Positions 33,388 through 43,136 of a stretch of 64,000 nt of DNA are shown here, piece after piece. Numbering within the stretch: position 1 is the stretch's first letter; each line of letters starts with the position of its first letter. Source of the stretch: DASPJQ01 sp035299065 (GTDB taxonomy: Bacteria > Bacteroidota > Bacteroidia > Flavobacteriales_D > UBA2798); contig DATGXI010000089.1 in the NCBI GenBank assembly GCA_035299065.1, positions 1 to 64,000 of the forward strand, read 5' to 3'. The position numbers were made by a program, and so were the translations under genes. A model generated the notes under the pieces. That model was not told the DNA's origin, did no database searches, and saw only the letters and a program-made list of their open reading frames with translations.

Positions 33388-35321
33388 TATTCGCGTTTAA
33401 ATTCAAGTGTAAAATGCGCACCTGGTTTGTTTTCAATTCTAAGCCTGGCCTTTAACTGCCTGGCTAGACCTTGTACCAACTGTATGCCAAGCGATTTTTT
33501 CATTTTTTGCTCGTATGCTTCCGGCAATCCCTTTCCGTTATCGGCCATTGTAAATATAATTAAATCTCCTGATTGGTTGCACGTAATGTCAATTGTTCCT
33601 CCTTTTTCATCAAATGCGTACTTAACACTGTTAATCAACAACTCATTTACGATTAACCCGAGCGGAATAAGCTGATCAATGTGTATGTGGTTTACGTTTG
33701 CCTGAATGTTAACATGAATGTTTTTTGCTGAAAAGTCATACGAAGTATTGTAATACTGGCACATGCTTTCAAGGTATTCACGCATTGATATGTCTTCGAG
33801 GTTGACGGACCTATAAAGCTTTTCATGAATGATGGCCATTGCGTGAATGCGGTCCTGGCTTAATTTAATTACTTCTTTGGTTGTTTTTCCATCATCACGG
33901 CTCATTTGCATGTTTAGCAAACTGTTGATAATTTGCAGATTGTTTTTTACGCGATGATGAATTTCACGCAAAAGCATTTCTTTTTCCTTCAAAGACTTTT
34001 CAATCAAAATGTTTTGTTTTTTTACCCTCCTGGAATTGCGTATATTTAAAATAAGCAATACAGATATTAAAAGCAACACACCAGCTGCCAAAGCAACCAG
34101 TACGTTTCGTTGCTTTAATTGCTGATCAACACGCGCGTTTCTTTCTTTCAAAATTAATTCACGTTTTTTTTGCGCTGCTTCCTGAGTTTCCTCCCTTAGT
34201 TTGAATTCATAACTTGTTTGTTGCCGAATTCCATTGTCATTATTCAATTCTTCGTTAGCCTTATTCAGCAGCTCAAGGTTTTCAAGTGCTACTTTTTCAT
34301 TTTTTACTTTTCGTGCAATTTCATACAGTGTTTTATATGCCTGTATTTTTGTTTCAACATCCCTTAACGAATCAGCCATTGAACGGGCCAATTTTGCATA
34401 GTTAAATGCTTTGCTCATGTCATTTTTTTCACTGTAACACAACGCCAGTTTACAATGCGCTACAATTCGCAATATTTTGGCCCACTTTGGCCCGCCCGGC
34501 TCAATTACCTTCTTGAAGCAATATATTGCTGAATCAACCATATTCATTCGCAAATAACATTTTCCAAGTGACGTATACGTCCATGAATCCGGATGTTTTT
34601 CTTTTTTGACAACAAGCATATGATAACTTATGGCTTTGCGCAAATCGTTTAGCTCACGGTAAAAATCAGCAAGTGTATTGTAATAAAAATTCTTTTGCGA
34701 GCCTTCTTCTACATTATGCAATTGTTGGTCGGCTTTGTGAAGATAAATGCGGGCAGAATCAATGTTGCGTAATTTGTGGTACAGGCTGCCAATATCAAAC
34801 AACGCGTCCAATTTTTTGTGTACCCCCAGCTTTTGTGCACAATTGTATTTTTTTTTTGCATAGTACATGGCTGTTGAAACCTGGTTTTTCAGAAAATACA
34901 GGTTGCGCAATTCACTGTTTAGCTCATACAGCGCTTTATAGTTGCCTGATTCCTGGAAAATGTCAAGTGACATTTTCAAAAGGCTGGCTTTGTGAACCGG
35001 GTTTGTGTATTCGATGCCTCTCAATTTTTTTACAAGTGACTCGGTCATTACCGTATCGGCTGCCACGGTTTTTTTTAAGGAAAGAAAATAAACCAGGGCC
35101 GTTGAATCGCATGAAAAAAATTTACCCATTTCACTGACAATGGCCTGCCCTGAAACCACCTGTGAAGCAGGTTGACCCTGGCAAGTTTGTACCCTGGCCA
35201 CGAGCTCACGTGTATTCAACCCATTTTGTTTTCCTTCGTTTTTCTTTTGGCCACAAGACAAAAAAAAGACCGGAAAAGCAAATAGTGAGAGAATTGGTTT
35301 TTTAATAAAATAAGTAATCAT
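33387..35321 (-). CDS. TPR-containing HisKA_2 sensor histidine kinase
   Basis: 644 residues from the ATG at 35319-35321, which gives MITYFIKKPILSLFAFPVFF and then LSCGQKK, a lipoprotein-like signal with a weak lipobox; an upstream ATG at 35399 would bury it behind 26 residues. Residues ~85-380 are TPR repeats, then a coiled coil and one membrane helix (VALAAGVLLLISVLLIL). The kinase core is HisKA_2: LLREIHHRVKNNLQIINSLL with phosphoacceptor H456, then the HATPase region (NELLINSVKYAF, DNGKGLP). It is coupled to the LytTR regulator. This periplasmic-TPR sensor type is common in Bacteroidota; the signal is unknown. Confidence 0.9.
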   Translation of the reverse strand: MITYFIKKPILSLFAFPVFFLSCGQKKNEGKQNGLNTRELVARVQTCQGQPASQVVSGQAIVSEMGKFFSCDSTALVYFLSLKKTVAADTVMTESLVKKLRGIEYTNPVHKASLLKMSLDIFQESGNYKALYELNSELRNLYFLKNQVSTAMYYAKKKYNCAQKLGVHKKLDALFDIGSLYHKLRNIDSARIYLHKADQQLHNVEEGSQKNFYYNTLADFYRELNDLRKAISYHMLVVKKEKHPDSWTYTSLGKCYLRMNMVDSAIYCFKKVIEPGGPKWAKILRIVAHCKLALCYSEKNDMSKAFNYAKLARSMADSLRDVETKIQAYKTLYEIARKVKNEKVALENLELLNKANEELNNDNGIRQQTSYEFKLREETQEAAQKKRELILKERNARVDQQLKQRNVLVALAAGVLLLISVLLILNIRNSRRVKKQNILIEKSLKEKEMLLREIHHRVKNNLQIINSLLNMQMSRDDGKTTKEVIKLSQDRIHAMAIIHEKLYRSVNLEDISMREYLESMCQYYNTSYDFSAKNIHVNIQANVNHIHIDQLIPLGLIVNELLINSVKYAFDEKGGTIDITCNQSGDLIIFTMADNGKGLPEAYEQKMKKSLGIQLVQGLARQLKARLRIENKPGAHFTLEFKRE

Positions 35322-35407
35322 GCGAAATACCAAGGCAAGGTAAGCATTTACCGGAATATTTTGTGGTTGCATATTACCCTGTAAGGGACCGTTTTTCATG
35401 CGTTTAA

Positions 35408-38400
35408 TTACCGCATTAAATACATCTTGCCAAACTCCTTTTTGAAATACGGATCGGCACCACTTGAGCGGTTCTCAATGTCCTGCAAACTGTTGTCTTT
35501 TGAAATAACACGGTAAAAATAAACACCGTTGGCCAGCTGATCACCAAATTCATCACGGCCATCCCAGGCATAGTCAGTCACATTACGGCCAATATAAAGC
35601 GGCCCTAATTCGTCAACTGTGATCTCGCGCACAACTTTTCCTGAAACCGTAAAAATCTGGATTTTCATGTACTGCGGAAGTTCACTTCCCGTTAGTGTAA
35701 ATACAAAATGTGTTTTTGTGCTGAATGGGTTTGGGTAATTCATTACATGTGTTATGGTTTGCGCCTGCACTACTTCAAATTGTATGCGGTATCCATCACC
35801 AACCGGACCTGCACCACTCTTATTATCGGTTTTATCCCATGCACTCACACGTAACATATACATGCCATCCGAGTAAAAAGTTGCATTCCACTCAATTTTG
35901 CATTTATTGTCGCTGCCGGCCGGAATAAAATTTAATTGTTCAACACCACCATGATTAAAATACACGCGCGACTCAACTCCTGCAGGGTTTGTGAGGTATA
36001 CGGCAAAGCGACTGGTGTCACCCGGCTGATCCATTATAAGGAATTTATTTTCATCGTCAAGGCTCATGCTTATAAATGGTTTAGCACTCACAATGTCACC
36101 ATTCAGAATATGCCTTCCGTCAAATGTTACATCCAATATAGGGTTTTCATTGTCGGCATTTACACTGAACGGTATGCGTGCAATGTTGTTAAAGTGGTAT
36201 TGTTCCAGCTGATCATACTGATTCGTGGTTGATGTGAGTGGAATAGGATTTGCCTCTATCCACAAATAATTATTGCCCGCCACACTCACTGTTGGAATGG
36301 TTAGCGTATCCAGCAATGTTTCTCCACTTTTTAGGGAGTCCTGCATGGCGTAACTAATATAATGCTTAACACGATACTGGTCCTCAATCCAATAATGCAC
36401 CAATAAACTATCCATGTCCCAAGGGCTAATGTTTTTTATTGCCATGGCAAATTTAAATTCATCGCCTTCGGCAATGGTATCGGTACCCAATGTCATGACA
36501 AATCCTTCAGCGGGATTAAGGGCTGCTTCAGGTGCAGGTGTATAAATAATTTGCCAACGTTCAAACCAGGCTGGCGTGAGTGTAACATTGTCAACGGTAC
36601 GTGCCTGCAATTTTATGTATGGATATAAAGAAGCATTGACAATGCTGTTTAAATTTAAAACCGAATCATACGGAGTAAATATAGTGTCCAAAAGGGTTGT
36701 TTCTCCTCCGGCCGCATTCACACCAATCACTTTAATGAAGGTACTGTCACCTGTAATTGGCGACTCATGCGGATGTTGTTTCCAGTAAAGCGTATTCCAA
36801 TTGTAAGCCGGACCAATTTTTACGGATTCCATTTCACCCGGAAGTGCTCCTGCAATGGTATCACTTAGTGAAATTATTGCACCTGTATGAATTGTATCAC
36901 CAAAAATGTATTTGGTTGATGCGGTGTCACACATGCGGCCCATAACAATAATTGGGCGGTTGGCCATTCCCGGCACAACACTTGTAACTCCAAGGTTTTG
37001 ATAAAGCGTGTATAAATTCGGGTTGTGCGCATCCCACTCGTTGAAATTAGCTGCTCCAAATGTCCACATCATGTAATAGTGTCCGCAAGGAATATCGTTT
37101 TGAATCATGTCAACAAGTGAATCCATTTCAGCTGCTACAGCCTGCCTGAATCCAAAATAATATTCTCCACGAAAACGTCCCATTCCTGTATATGGCCTGC
37201 AGTTAAATTGCCCGAAATATTTAATGTTTGATACGCTGGCCATGGTTCCATCCCAATTTCCATCAAACGTATGCCACGGATCGGCATCAAACGGATCAAT
37301 TACTGCAACGTAAATTATTCCTGGTGTCCACAAACCTCCAATTATACCATCGTATTCCTGGTTAATGCCATTGATATACCAACCATTGTTGAACGTTTCA
37401 CCAATCAGAGGAAAACCTATTACATCAACACGCACTACATCATCAAGTGCTTCAAAATCCCACTTACGGTTAGGCCTGTCATAAATCAAATGTTTGTACT
37501 CATTTTCTTCAAACTGGAAATAATGCGCCTGGCCCCAACCTTCAACACCGTTTATGTATTGGTACGATGATTCCTGCCAGATAAATGTTGAACTATCAGG
37601 ACTCACTCGCCAGTAATAAACCATACTGTCAGCGTGAATAAGAGGTGTAACTGCATCTGTTGATGCCAGTAACCAATTATTTCCGGGTACTGAAACAACA
37701 CCACCAACGCTGTTTACAATAAGATAACGTTTAAACGGACTGTTGAATAAATCAGTTGTGTCAAGTTCAAAACGGTACGCACGCATAGGCGCCAACGGAT
37801 TTACTGTTGAGGCGTGAAACGTTACAATACTGTCAGGAACAATTGCAAATTCATAGGGGTAAACCGGGAAAATAGCATTGCCGCTGAATGTATAATTAAA
37901 CTGAATTTTATTGTTGTTGAACTCGTCATACTGCTCCTGCACAACCGGGGTTTCAAGATCAATGGTAATGGTGAATTGATTCACACCGTAAGCCAGGTCA
38001 TGGTAAACCGGTATGCTGAAAACAACGGTATCTTTATAATGCACACCGTTGATCAAAATGGTATATGCACTGTCAACCCCACTTGGGAATTGGCGCGTTA
38101 ATGTTGCCGTAAATGCCTGGTTGGTTCCGCGGCCAAGGTTGGTGATGATTAAATTCACATCCATGGTATCATCGGCCAGTGTAATATCGGTTGGCGTGAC
38201 AAAAACATCGGTGTTTTCAATAACCAGCTCAGGATACTGATGTGTATTGAGAATAATAGACGGGTCACCATGCAGTGTCATGCCTGTATACACCTCTTCG
38301 GGTGGAATGGCGTTAATGGAATCAACCATTACAATACCTGCCTGGTTGGCCTGCAGTGTATTTTGAATATGTTTACCAATGCTTAAACCGTAATTAACCT

Positions 38401-40651
38401 GTGAAATATCACGCACCAACGAATCGGTATAGCGATCAAGCTCCACCACAAAACCCTGTTTAACGGTTGATAAAAACCCAATCACACCTTTGTCGGCAAT
38501 AAGCGTAAAATCTTCACTTACGCTTAATGCGCCAGGCTGATGAATGTCGCCCGAGAAACATGAATTTCCAATAAGCAATGGGTACCTTCCCTGGTTTTGC
38601 CAGTTGTTTACATCATCTACATTTTGATCGAAACCGGCAATACTGCCGTGACCAAAAAATATCATCATGGAAACACCATCATTTATACGTTGATTTACTT
38701 CCTGGAAATCTACCGGGTCAATTGGATCAGATGATGTTTTGTAATACGTTCTTACACTTGCACCGTAGGAGGTGTCTTCAAGTTTTGCTTTATAACTGTT
38801 TAAGAAAAACTGGAATTGGTTTTGTTCGGTTACGGTTGATCCGCCACCAAATTCCTGAACCTGCTTCATCCAGTCCTTGTTTGCTTTTGTGTAAACAGGA
38901 TCATGCTGCGCCAATTCATACTCAACCATTTTATCGAGATACTCGTTTATTTGGATGTTGTTTTTTGCTGCAAGACGGCCTGTTGCAATGGCAGGATCAA
39001 GATAAGTGCCATTTAACCCTGCTGTTATTCGGTTATCGCTGCACGGGTAACCAAATGAAGGAACAAGTGATTCACTATACACACCGGCATCGTGGCGGCT
39101 TCCTTTATTTGTTCCACTGTAAAATCCTTCAGACGCTTCGCGCACCGATTTACCAATTAAAAATAAATAATTTGGTTTGCTGGGCCAGGTATCAAGCGCC
39201 AAATCACAAAACCTGCGTGAAGCCAGCGAATGTTTGTAAATACCGGCCGAAAACTGGTCATAAAGTTCATTGATGGTAACCACCACTACATTGTGTGAGC
39301 CTCCTGCGGGTGAACTGCGGTAAGCTGCATAAGCAGTTGCACCTGTAAGCAGCTTAGGGTGTGTTATGATCACAAATGCACTGTCAACACCCATGGCAGT
39401 ATAATCGGTAAACGTTCCGGTGCCATTAATTGGTTTAAAATTTGAAAGTGCAATGTTGGTTACCGTGTTAAACACATGGCATGTTACCGGTTTGGTTGAA
39501 ACATCGTTTGGAACAAGGAGCAGCAAGGTTGAGTCCATGAGCAATTGACCCGTTGTACGCCACACACTGTCACCAACCATGTACACCAGTGGTGTTAAGC
39601 CTCCGTAATTGGCAATACTATATTTGGTAACCGGTTGCGAACTGTTGTAATCAACACTAAAACTGGCAGTGGTTGCCAAACCAAAATCAGGTTGGTGCGG
39701 GTACTTAATGGTTGTTGACGCCACATTGATAATGTCAGACAACAAACTTAAGTCGTCCTCAACATGATAAAGAATATTTGTATTTGTTGTAAGGGAATCA
39801 ACGGGAATACTAAATGAACGTTTTATCATGTTGTATCCCAATAACGTTGTGTCAAGTAACAAATGTGGTGGTGCCTGTGATTTATAAAAAATCTGGTTGT
39901 GATGGTTGGGCGCCCCGGTCATGGTTAAACCTGCATTGGAATTTGCGGCATATACCGCTGTTATAACTGCTTTGGGTGAACCAGGTGAAATATAGGCTAA
40001 TGGTGTAGCCACTGTTGATGTAATGGTTACACCCAAACCACCAGCAGAAGTTGCTCCCTGGGCTCGCGGTCCATACCATCCTTCGCCATGCACAAAACGC
40101 GATTGCGAGGCACCTTCCAATTGCGGACCTACGTAGTATTCACTTGAATATTTGGTGAATGCTGTTGATGTATAATAGGGCGCAAGCGGATACGATGAAA
40201 AACTGGTATCGGTAAACGAACGGGCACGCAAATTTGTGGTAAGGTTATTCCAGGTTAAATAATAACGAATGGTGTCGTTATACAAACTAAAATACTGGTC
40301 GGGCATGGACGAGGCTCCGCCTGCGTATACTAAACTGTCAAGCCACCCATCGTTTTTAAAACCTAAAAACTCAATGTAATCACCATTGTTAAACACACCA
40401 TCAGCTTCACCTGAAATGTAAATGGCCTGTTGTTTCTGACGACCGAATAACTGGAAATTTTGGGGATTAACGGTTGAAAGGTCAATACCGGCATTGGCCA
40501 GTGTAAGGGAATCAAGGCGATAAATGCCGTTATTAAAAACCTTAATGGAATAATACTTTTGGGAATAAACTATCCATTCATTTCCATACGGTTGTGCATT
40601 TACACAAAAACTACCCGCTATGAAAAGTAAAAACAGATAGAGTTTCCTCAT
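35408..40651 (-). CDS. porU2: C25-family cysteine peptidase, PorU2-like T9SS sortase candidate
   Basis: A 1747-residue exported protein (signal peptide MRKLYLFLLFIAGSFCVNAQ). The gingipain-type C25 domain spans roughly residues 420-810; the catalytic pair is H668 in MIFFGHGSIAGF and C698 in LLIGNSCFSGDIH. The N-terminal part contains the prodomain-like YSQKYYSIKVFNNGIYRLD. A long beta-sandwich region follows. The end (~1640-1740) is a FlgD-like sorting-type domain (YPNPFSTKTHFVF, YAWDGRDEFGDQLANGVYFY). PorU proper is ~1150 residues; this longer form paired with a PorV relative matches what annotation pipelines call PorU2. It overlaps the PorV2-like gene by four bases (ATGA). The role as a second sortase is inferred. 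Confidence 0.85.
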   Translation of the reverse strand: MRKLYLFLLFIAGSFCVNAQPYGNEWIVYSQKYYSIKVFNNGIYRLDSLTLANAGIDLSTVNPQNFQLFGRQKQQAIYISGEADGVFNNGDYIEFLGFKNDGWLDSLVYAGGASSMPDQYFSLYNDTIRYYLTWNNLTTNLRARSFTDTSFSSYPLAPYYTSTAFTKYSSEYYVGPQLEGASQSRFVHGEGWYGPRAQGATSAGGLGVTITSTVATPLAYISPGSPKAVITAVYAANSNAGLTMTGAPNHHNQIFYKSQAPPHLLLDTTLLGYNMIKRSFSIPVDSLTTNTNILYHVEDDLSLLSDIINVASTTIKYPHQPDFGLATTASFSVDYNSSQPVTKYSIANYGGLTPLVYMVGDSVWRTTGQLLMDSTLLLLVPNDVSTKPVTCHVFNTVTNIALSNFKPINGTGTFTDYTAMGVDSAFVIITHPKLLTGATAYAAYRSSPAGGSHNVVVVTINELYDQFSAGIYKHSLASRRFCDLALDTWPSKPNYLFLIGKSVREASEGFYSGTNKGSRHDAGVYSESLVPSFGYPCSDNRITAGLNGTYLDPAIATGRLAAKNNIQINEYLDKMVEYELAQHDPVYTKANKDWMKQVQEFGGGSTVTEQNQFQFFLNSYKAKLEDTSYGASVRTYYKTSSDPIDPVDFQEVNQRINDGVSMMIFFGHGSIAGFDQNVDDVNNWQNQGRYPLLIGNSCFSGDIHQPGALSVSEDFTLIADKGVIGFLSTVKQGFVVELDRYTDSLVRDISQVNYGLSIGKHIQNTLQANQAGIVMVDSINAIPPEEVYTGMTLHGDPSIILNTHQYPELVIENTDVFVTPTDITLADDTMDVNLIITNLGRGTNQAFTATLTRQFPSGVDSAYTILINGVHYKDTVVFSIPVYHDLAYGVNQFTITIDLETPVVQEQYDEFNNNKIQFNYTFSGNAIFPVYPYEFAIVPDSIVTFHASTVNPLAPMRAYRFELDTTDLFNSPFKRYLIVNSVGGVVSVPGNNWLLASTDAVTPLIHADSMVYYWRVSPDSSTFIWQESSYQYINGVEGWGQAHYFQFEENEYKHLIYDRPNRKWDFEALDDVVRVDVIGFPLIGETFNNGWYINGINQEYDGIIGGLWTPGIIYVAVIDPFDADPWHTFDGNWDGTMASVSNIKYFGQFNCRPYTGMGRFRGEYYFGFRQAVAAEMDSLVDMIQNDIPCGHYYMMWTFGAANFNEWDAHNPNLYTLYQNLGVTSVVPGMANRPIIVMGRMCDTASTKYIFGDTIHTGAIISLSDTIAGALPGEMESVKIGPAYNWNTLYWKQHPHESPITGDSTFIKVIGVNAAGGETTLLDTIFTPYDSVLNLNSIVNASLYPYIKLQARTVDNVTLTPAWFERWQIIYTPAPEAALNPAEGFVMTLGTDTIAEGDEFKFAMAIKNISPWDMDSLLVHYWIEDQYRVKHYISYAMQDSLKSGETLLDTLTIPTVSVAGNNYLWIEANPIPLTSTTNQYDQLEQYHFNNIARIPFSVNADNENPILDVTFDGRHILNGDIVSAKPFISMSLDDENKFLIMDQPGDTSRFAVYLTNPAGVESRVYFNHGGVEQLNFIPAGSDNKCKIEWNATFYSDGMYMLRVSAWDKTDNKSGAGPVGDGYRIQFEVVQAQTITHVMNYPNPFSTKTHFVFTLTGSELPQYMKIQIFTVSGKVVREITVDELGPLYIGRNVTDYAWDGRDEFGDQLANGVYFYRVISKDNSLQDIENRSSGADPYFKKEFGKMYLMR

Positions 40652-41739
40652 AGTGATGATTTAGTGTTGTTGGGTTTTATGATATCGATCCTGAGCGAAA
40701 ATACATTTGAATACAATGCATCTGAAACATTGCCCACATCGGTAAAGGCGTAGTCAATTGAAAAGATTTTAATTTTTACACCTACGCCAAAATTTGGCTG
40801 CACGTTTAGTTCTTCAGACCCTTCAAATGTTTTTACGCGTTGAATGTTTCCTATACCACCACGTAAAAATACAATGCCTTTGTAACCCGCTTCAAACCCG
40901 GCATGCGGATCAAAACTTACTGCTTTACCTGGGATTAGTACATTGCGTTTACCATCAAACGTCATGTCAAGATCCACTTCACCGGTTATGGAAAAATGTT
41001 TTTTGAATTTATGCGTGTAAGCAGCACCCGTTAATAATTTTGGAAGTGTAATTTCCAATGAGTTTTTAGGAATTTCATTTCCTGTGGCGGTAAACACCTC
41101 CTGCATGGTTTCACTCAGGTTATAGGACCAGGCGTTAAAGGTTGAAGTAATATCACGGCCAACAGCGGCAAATCGCCAGTTCTTTTTGGTATAGGTCATT
41201 GCTGCATCAAGGCCAAAACCCCAGGCTTTGCCAAAATCACCCACTTTGCGGTGAATTATTTTTGCATTTCCTCCAAAGTTCAACCCTGCAATACGCGATT
41301 TGCGTGCATAGGAAAAAATAAAGGCATAATCGGCAGCCGAAAACGTTGTTACCTTATCGTAATCAATGTTACCCTGTGCGTCAATCAACTCGGTTGTATT
41401 GGGAATATCGTCAACACCAAAACGTATCATGGAAAATGCTGCGGTACTTTTGTCATCAATGTTTTTTGCAATTCCCCCGTAATCATACTTGGCAATGTTG
41501 GCAAAATAGGAAGCGTGCATAAGGCCAACCTGCATGTCTTTGACATTTACCAGGGCTGCCGGGTTCCAGTACCCACCGGTTACATCATCACATGTGGCTA
41601 AAAAGGCATTTGACATACCCAGGGCACGGGCGCTAACCCCAATGTTTAAAAACTCGTTGCTGTATTTAGGCGTTTGGTCTTGCCCAAAGGTGTTAAGCGT
41701 AGCAAGTGAAAGAGTGCAAATCAGGGTATTTCGAAACAT
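40648..41739 (-). CDS. porV2: PorV/PorQ-family outer membrane protein, PorV2-like
   Basis: A 363-residue outer-membrane beta-barrel protein of the FadL-like PorV/PorQ family. It has a signal peptide (MFRNTLICTLSLATLNTFGQ), then the family opening SNEFLNIGVSARALGMSNAF and TCDDVTGGYWNPAALVNVKD, and alternating amphipathic strands to the end. PorV shuttles T9SS cargo to PorU in the attachment complex; this copy sits directly upstream of the PorU2-like gene with a 4-bp overlap, so the two products probably form a dedicated complex. The main T9SS core (PorK/L/M/N, Sov) is not in the window. Confidence 0.88.
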   Translation of the reverse strand: MFRNTLICTLSLATLNTFGQDQTPKYSNEFLNIGVSARALGMSNAFLATCDDVTGGYWNPAALVNVKDMQVGLMHASYFANIAKYDYGGIAKNIDDKSTAAFSMIRFGVDDIPNTTELIDAQGNIDYDKVTTFSAADYAFIFSYARKSRIAGLNFGGNAKIIHRKVGDFGKAWGFGLDAAMTYTKKNWRFAAVGRDITSTFNAWSYNLSETMQEVFTATGNEIPKNSLEITLPKLLTGAAYTHKFKKHFSITGEVDLDMTFDGKRNVLIPGKAVSFDPHAGFEAGYKGIVFLRGGIGNIQRVKTFEGSEELNVQPNFGVGVKIKIFSIDYAFTDVGNVSDALYSNVFSLRIDIIKPNNTKSSL

Positions 41740-41816
41740 AGTGATAAAGTTAGGTAATTTAGTACATTTTACGGAGTGTATAACTCCAAAAAAGCCGTAA
41801 AATTGTAAGATTTGTG

Positions 41817-42752
41817 ATGAAAATGCAAAAAATCGTGGCCTTTATACCGAATTTGTTTACGCTGGGCAACCTGTTTTGCGGGTGTTTAGGCATAATTTAT
41901 GCCTTTAATAATCGCCTGGATGCTGCGTTCTACATGGTTTTGCTGGCAGCGTTTCTGGACTTTTTTGATGGTTTTTTTGCGAGACTCTTAAACGTTAGCG
42001 GGGAATTAGGGAAACAATTAGACTCCCTGGCGGACGCGGTTTCGTTTGGAGTTTTACCTGCCATTGTCATGTTTTTGTTTTTGAATTTTATGATCGATAT
42101 TAACGGGATTACCTGCGAAGCAGACAATTCTTTTTGGTCAAAAGGCGAATTATTAGAACAAGCAAAGCCCGCAACAAACTGCTTATTTTCATTTGATCCT
42201 GTAAATTATCACCCTTTAAGCTTTGTTGCTCTTTTGATTGCTCTTTTTTCAATTTATCGTTTAGCCAAATTCAATATTGACACAAGACAGAGCCATGGCT
42301 TCATAGGTTTACCCACGCCAGCGAATGCTTTGTTTTTTTGTTCATACGTATTTTTATTTTTTTATAGCATTGATGAAACACAATTGAATCTTTATTTTCA
42401 TCCTCCATTAGAAGGATGGACAATTTACCCCCCGCTCTCTGCCATTCCAGGTCCAATGGATTATCTATACTCCTCAACTATTTTCCATAATTCGGATTTA
42501 TTAAAACTTATTTATCATCCAATATTAATTTTATCACTTTGTATCATCTTCTCCCTCCTCCTTGTTTCCCCCATACCCCTGTTTGCCCTTAAGTTCAAAA
42601 ATTTTGGATGGAATGACAACAAAATCAGGTACATATTCCTTGTGCTGGCCATTGGGTTGTTAATAGTTTTTCAGTTGGTTGCCATACCTTTTATTGTAAT
42701 ATTGTACATACTTATTTCGATCATAAACAACATTTTTAAAATCACGGTATAA
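41817..42752 (+). CDS. pssA: CDP-diacylglycerol-serine O-phosphatidyltransferase
   Basis: Makes phosphatidylserine from CDP-diacylglycerol and serine, the precursor of phosphatidylethanolamine. The 311-residue polytopic membrane protein (ATG at 41817; a GTG one codon earlier is also in frame) carries the CDP-alcohol phosphotransferase motif DGFFARLLNVSGELGKQLDS with the following LAD, i.e. DGx2ARx8Gx3Dx3D, complete. About six to eight membrane segments follow. The insert after the motif (GITCEADNSFWSKGELLEQA) is larger than in short forms of the enzyme. It is 129 bp upstream of purS; the gap holds a dispersed phrase. Confidence 0.93.
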   Translation: MKMQKIVAFIPNLFTLGNLFCGCLGIIYAFNNRLDAAFYMVLLAAFLDFFDGFFARLLNVSGELGKQLDSLADAVSFGVLPAIVMFLFLNFMIDINGITCEADNSFWSKGELLEQAKPATNCLFSFDPVNYHPLSFVALLIALFSIYRLAKFNIDTRQSHGFIGLPTPANALFFCSYVFLFFYSIDETQLNLYFHPPLEGWTIYPPLSAIPGPMDYLYSSTIFHNSDLLKLIYHPILILSLCIIFSLLLVSPIPLFALKFKNFGWNDNKIRYIFLVLAIGLLIVFQLVAIPFIVILYILISIINNIFKITV

Positions 42753-42770
42753 GTACTTATGCTAATAATT

Positions 42771-42805
42771 TTAGCCACAAAGACGCCAAGCCACAAAGTA
42801 ACACC
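42771..42805. repeat. Dispersed intergenic phrase, copy B
   Basis: TTAGCCACAAAGACGCCAAG followed by CCACAAAGTAACACC in the pssA-purS gap; related to 401-434, and more loosely to 3674-3700 (TTAGCCACCGATTTCACAG). Confidence 0.7.
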
Positions 42806-42881
42806 AAATACTATTTGTGAACCCTGGTGTGCTGGTGCCTTAGTAGCAAAGAAAGAACTGGTTAATTATAGAATTTAAACT

Positions 42882-43136
42882 ATGCAATTTAAAGCTGAAA
42901 TTGATGTAATGCCACTTGAGGCGCTACTTGACCCGCAAGGCAAAGCTGTAACCAACAGCATGAAAAACTTAAACCTGGGCGAAATTACCAATGTGCGCAT
43001 TGGAAAACACATGACGCTTGTGGTGGATGCAAAAGACAAAAAAGAAGCTGAGAAAAAAGTGGATGAGGCTTGTAAGAAGTTACTTTGTAACCAGATTATG
43101 GAGTCGTACAAATTTACTTTAACTGAAGCGAAATAA
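42882..43136 (+). CDS. purS: Phosphoribosylformylglycinamidine synthase subunit PurS
   Basis: An 84-residue protein matching PurS in length and sequence: MQFKAEIDVMPLEALLDPQG, then VTNSMKNLNLGEITNVRIGK and AEKKVDEACKKLLCNQIMES. PurS bridges PurL and PurQ in the multi-subunit FGAM synthase that makes the fourth intermediate of purine synthesis. No purL or purQ is adjacent, so they must be elsewhere or the gene has been separated from them. Confidence 0.92.
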   Translation: MQFKAEIDVMPLEALLDPQGKAVTNSMKNLNLGEITNVRIGKHMTLVVDAKDKKEAEKKVDEACKKLLCNQIMESYKFTLTEAK

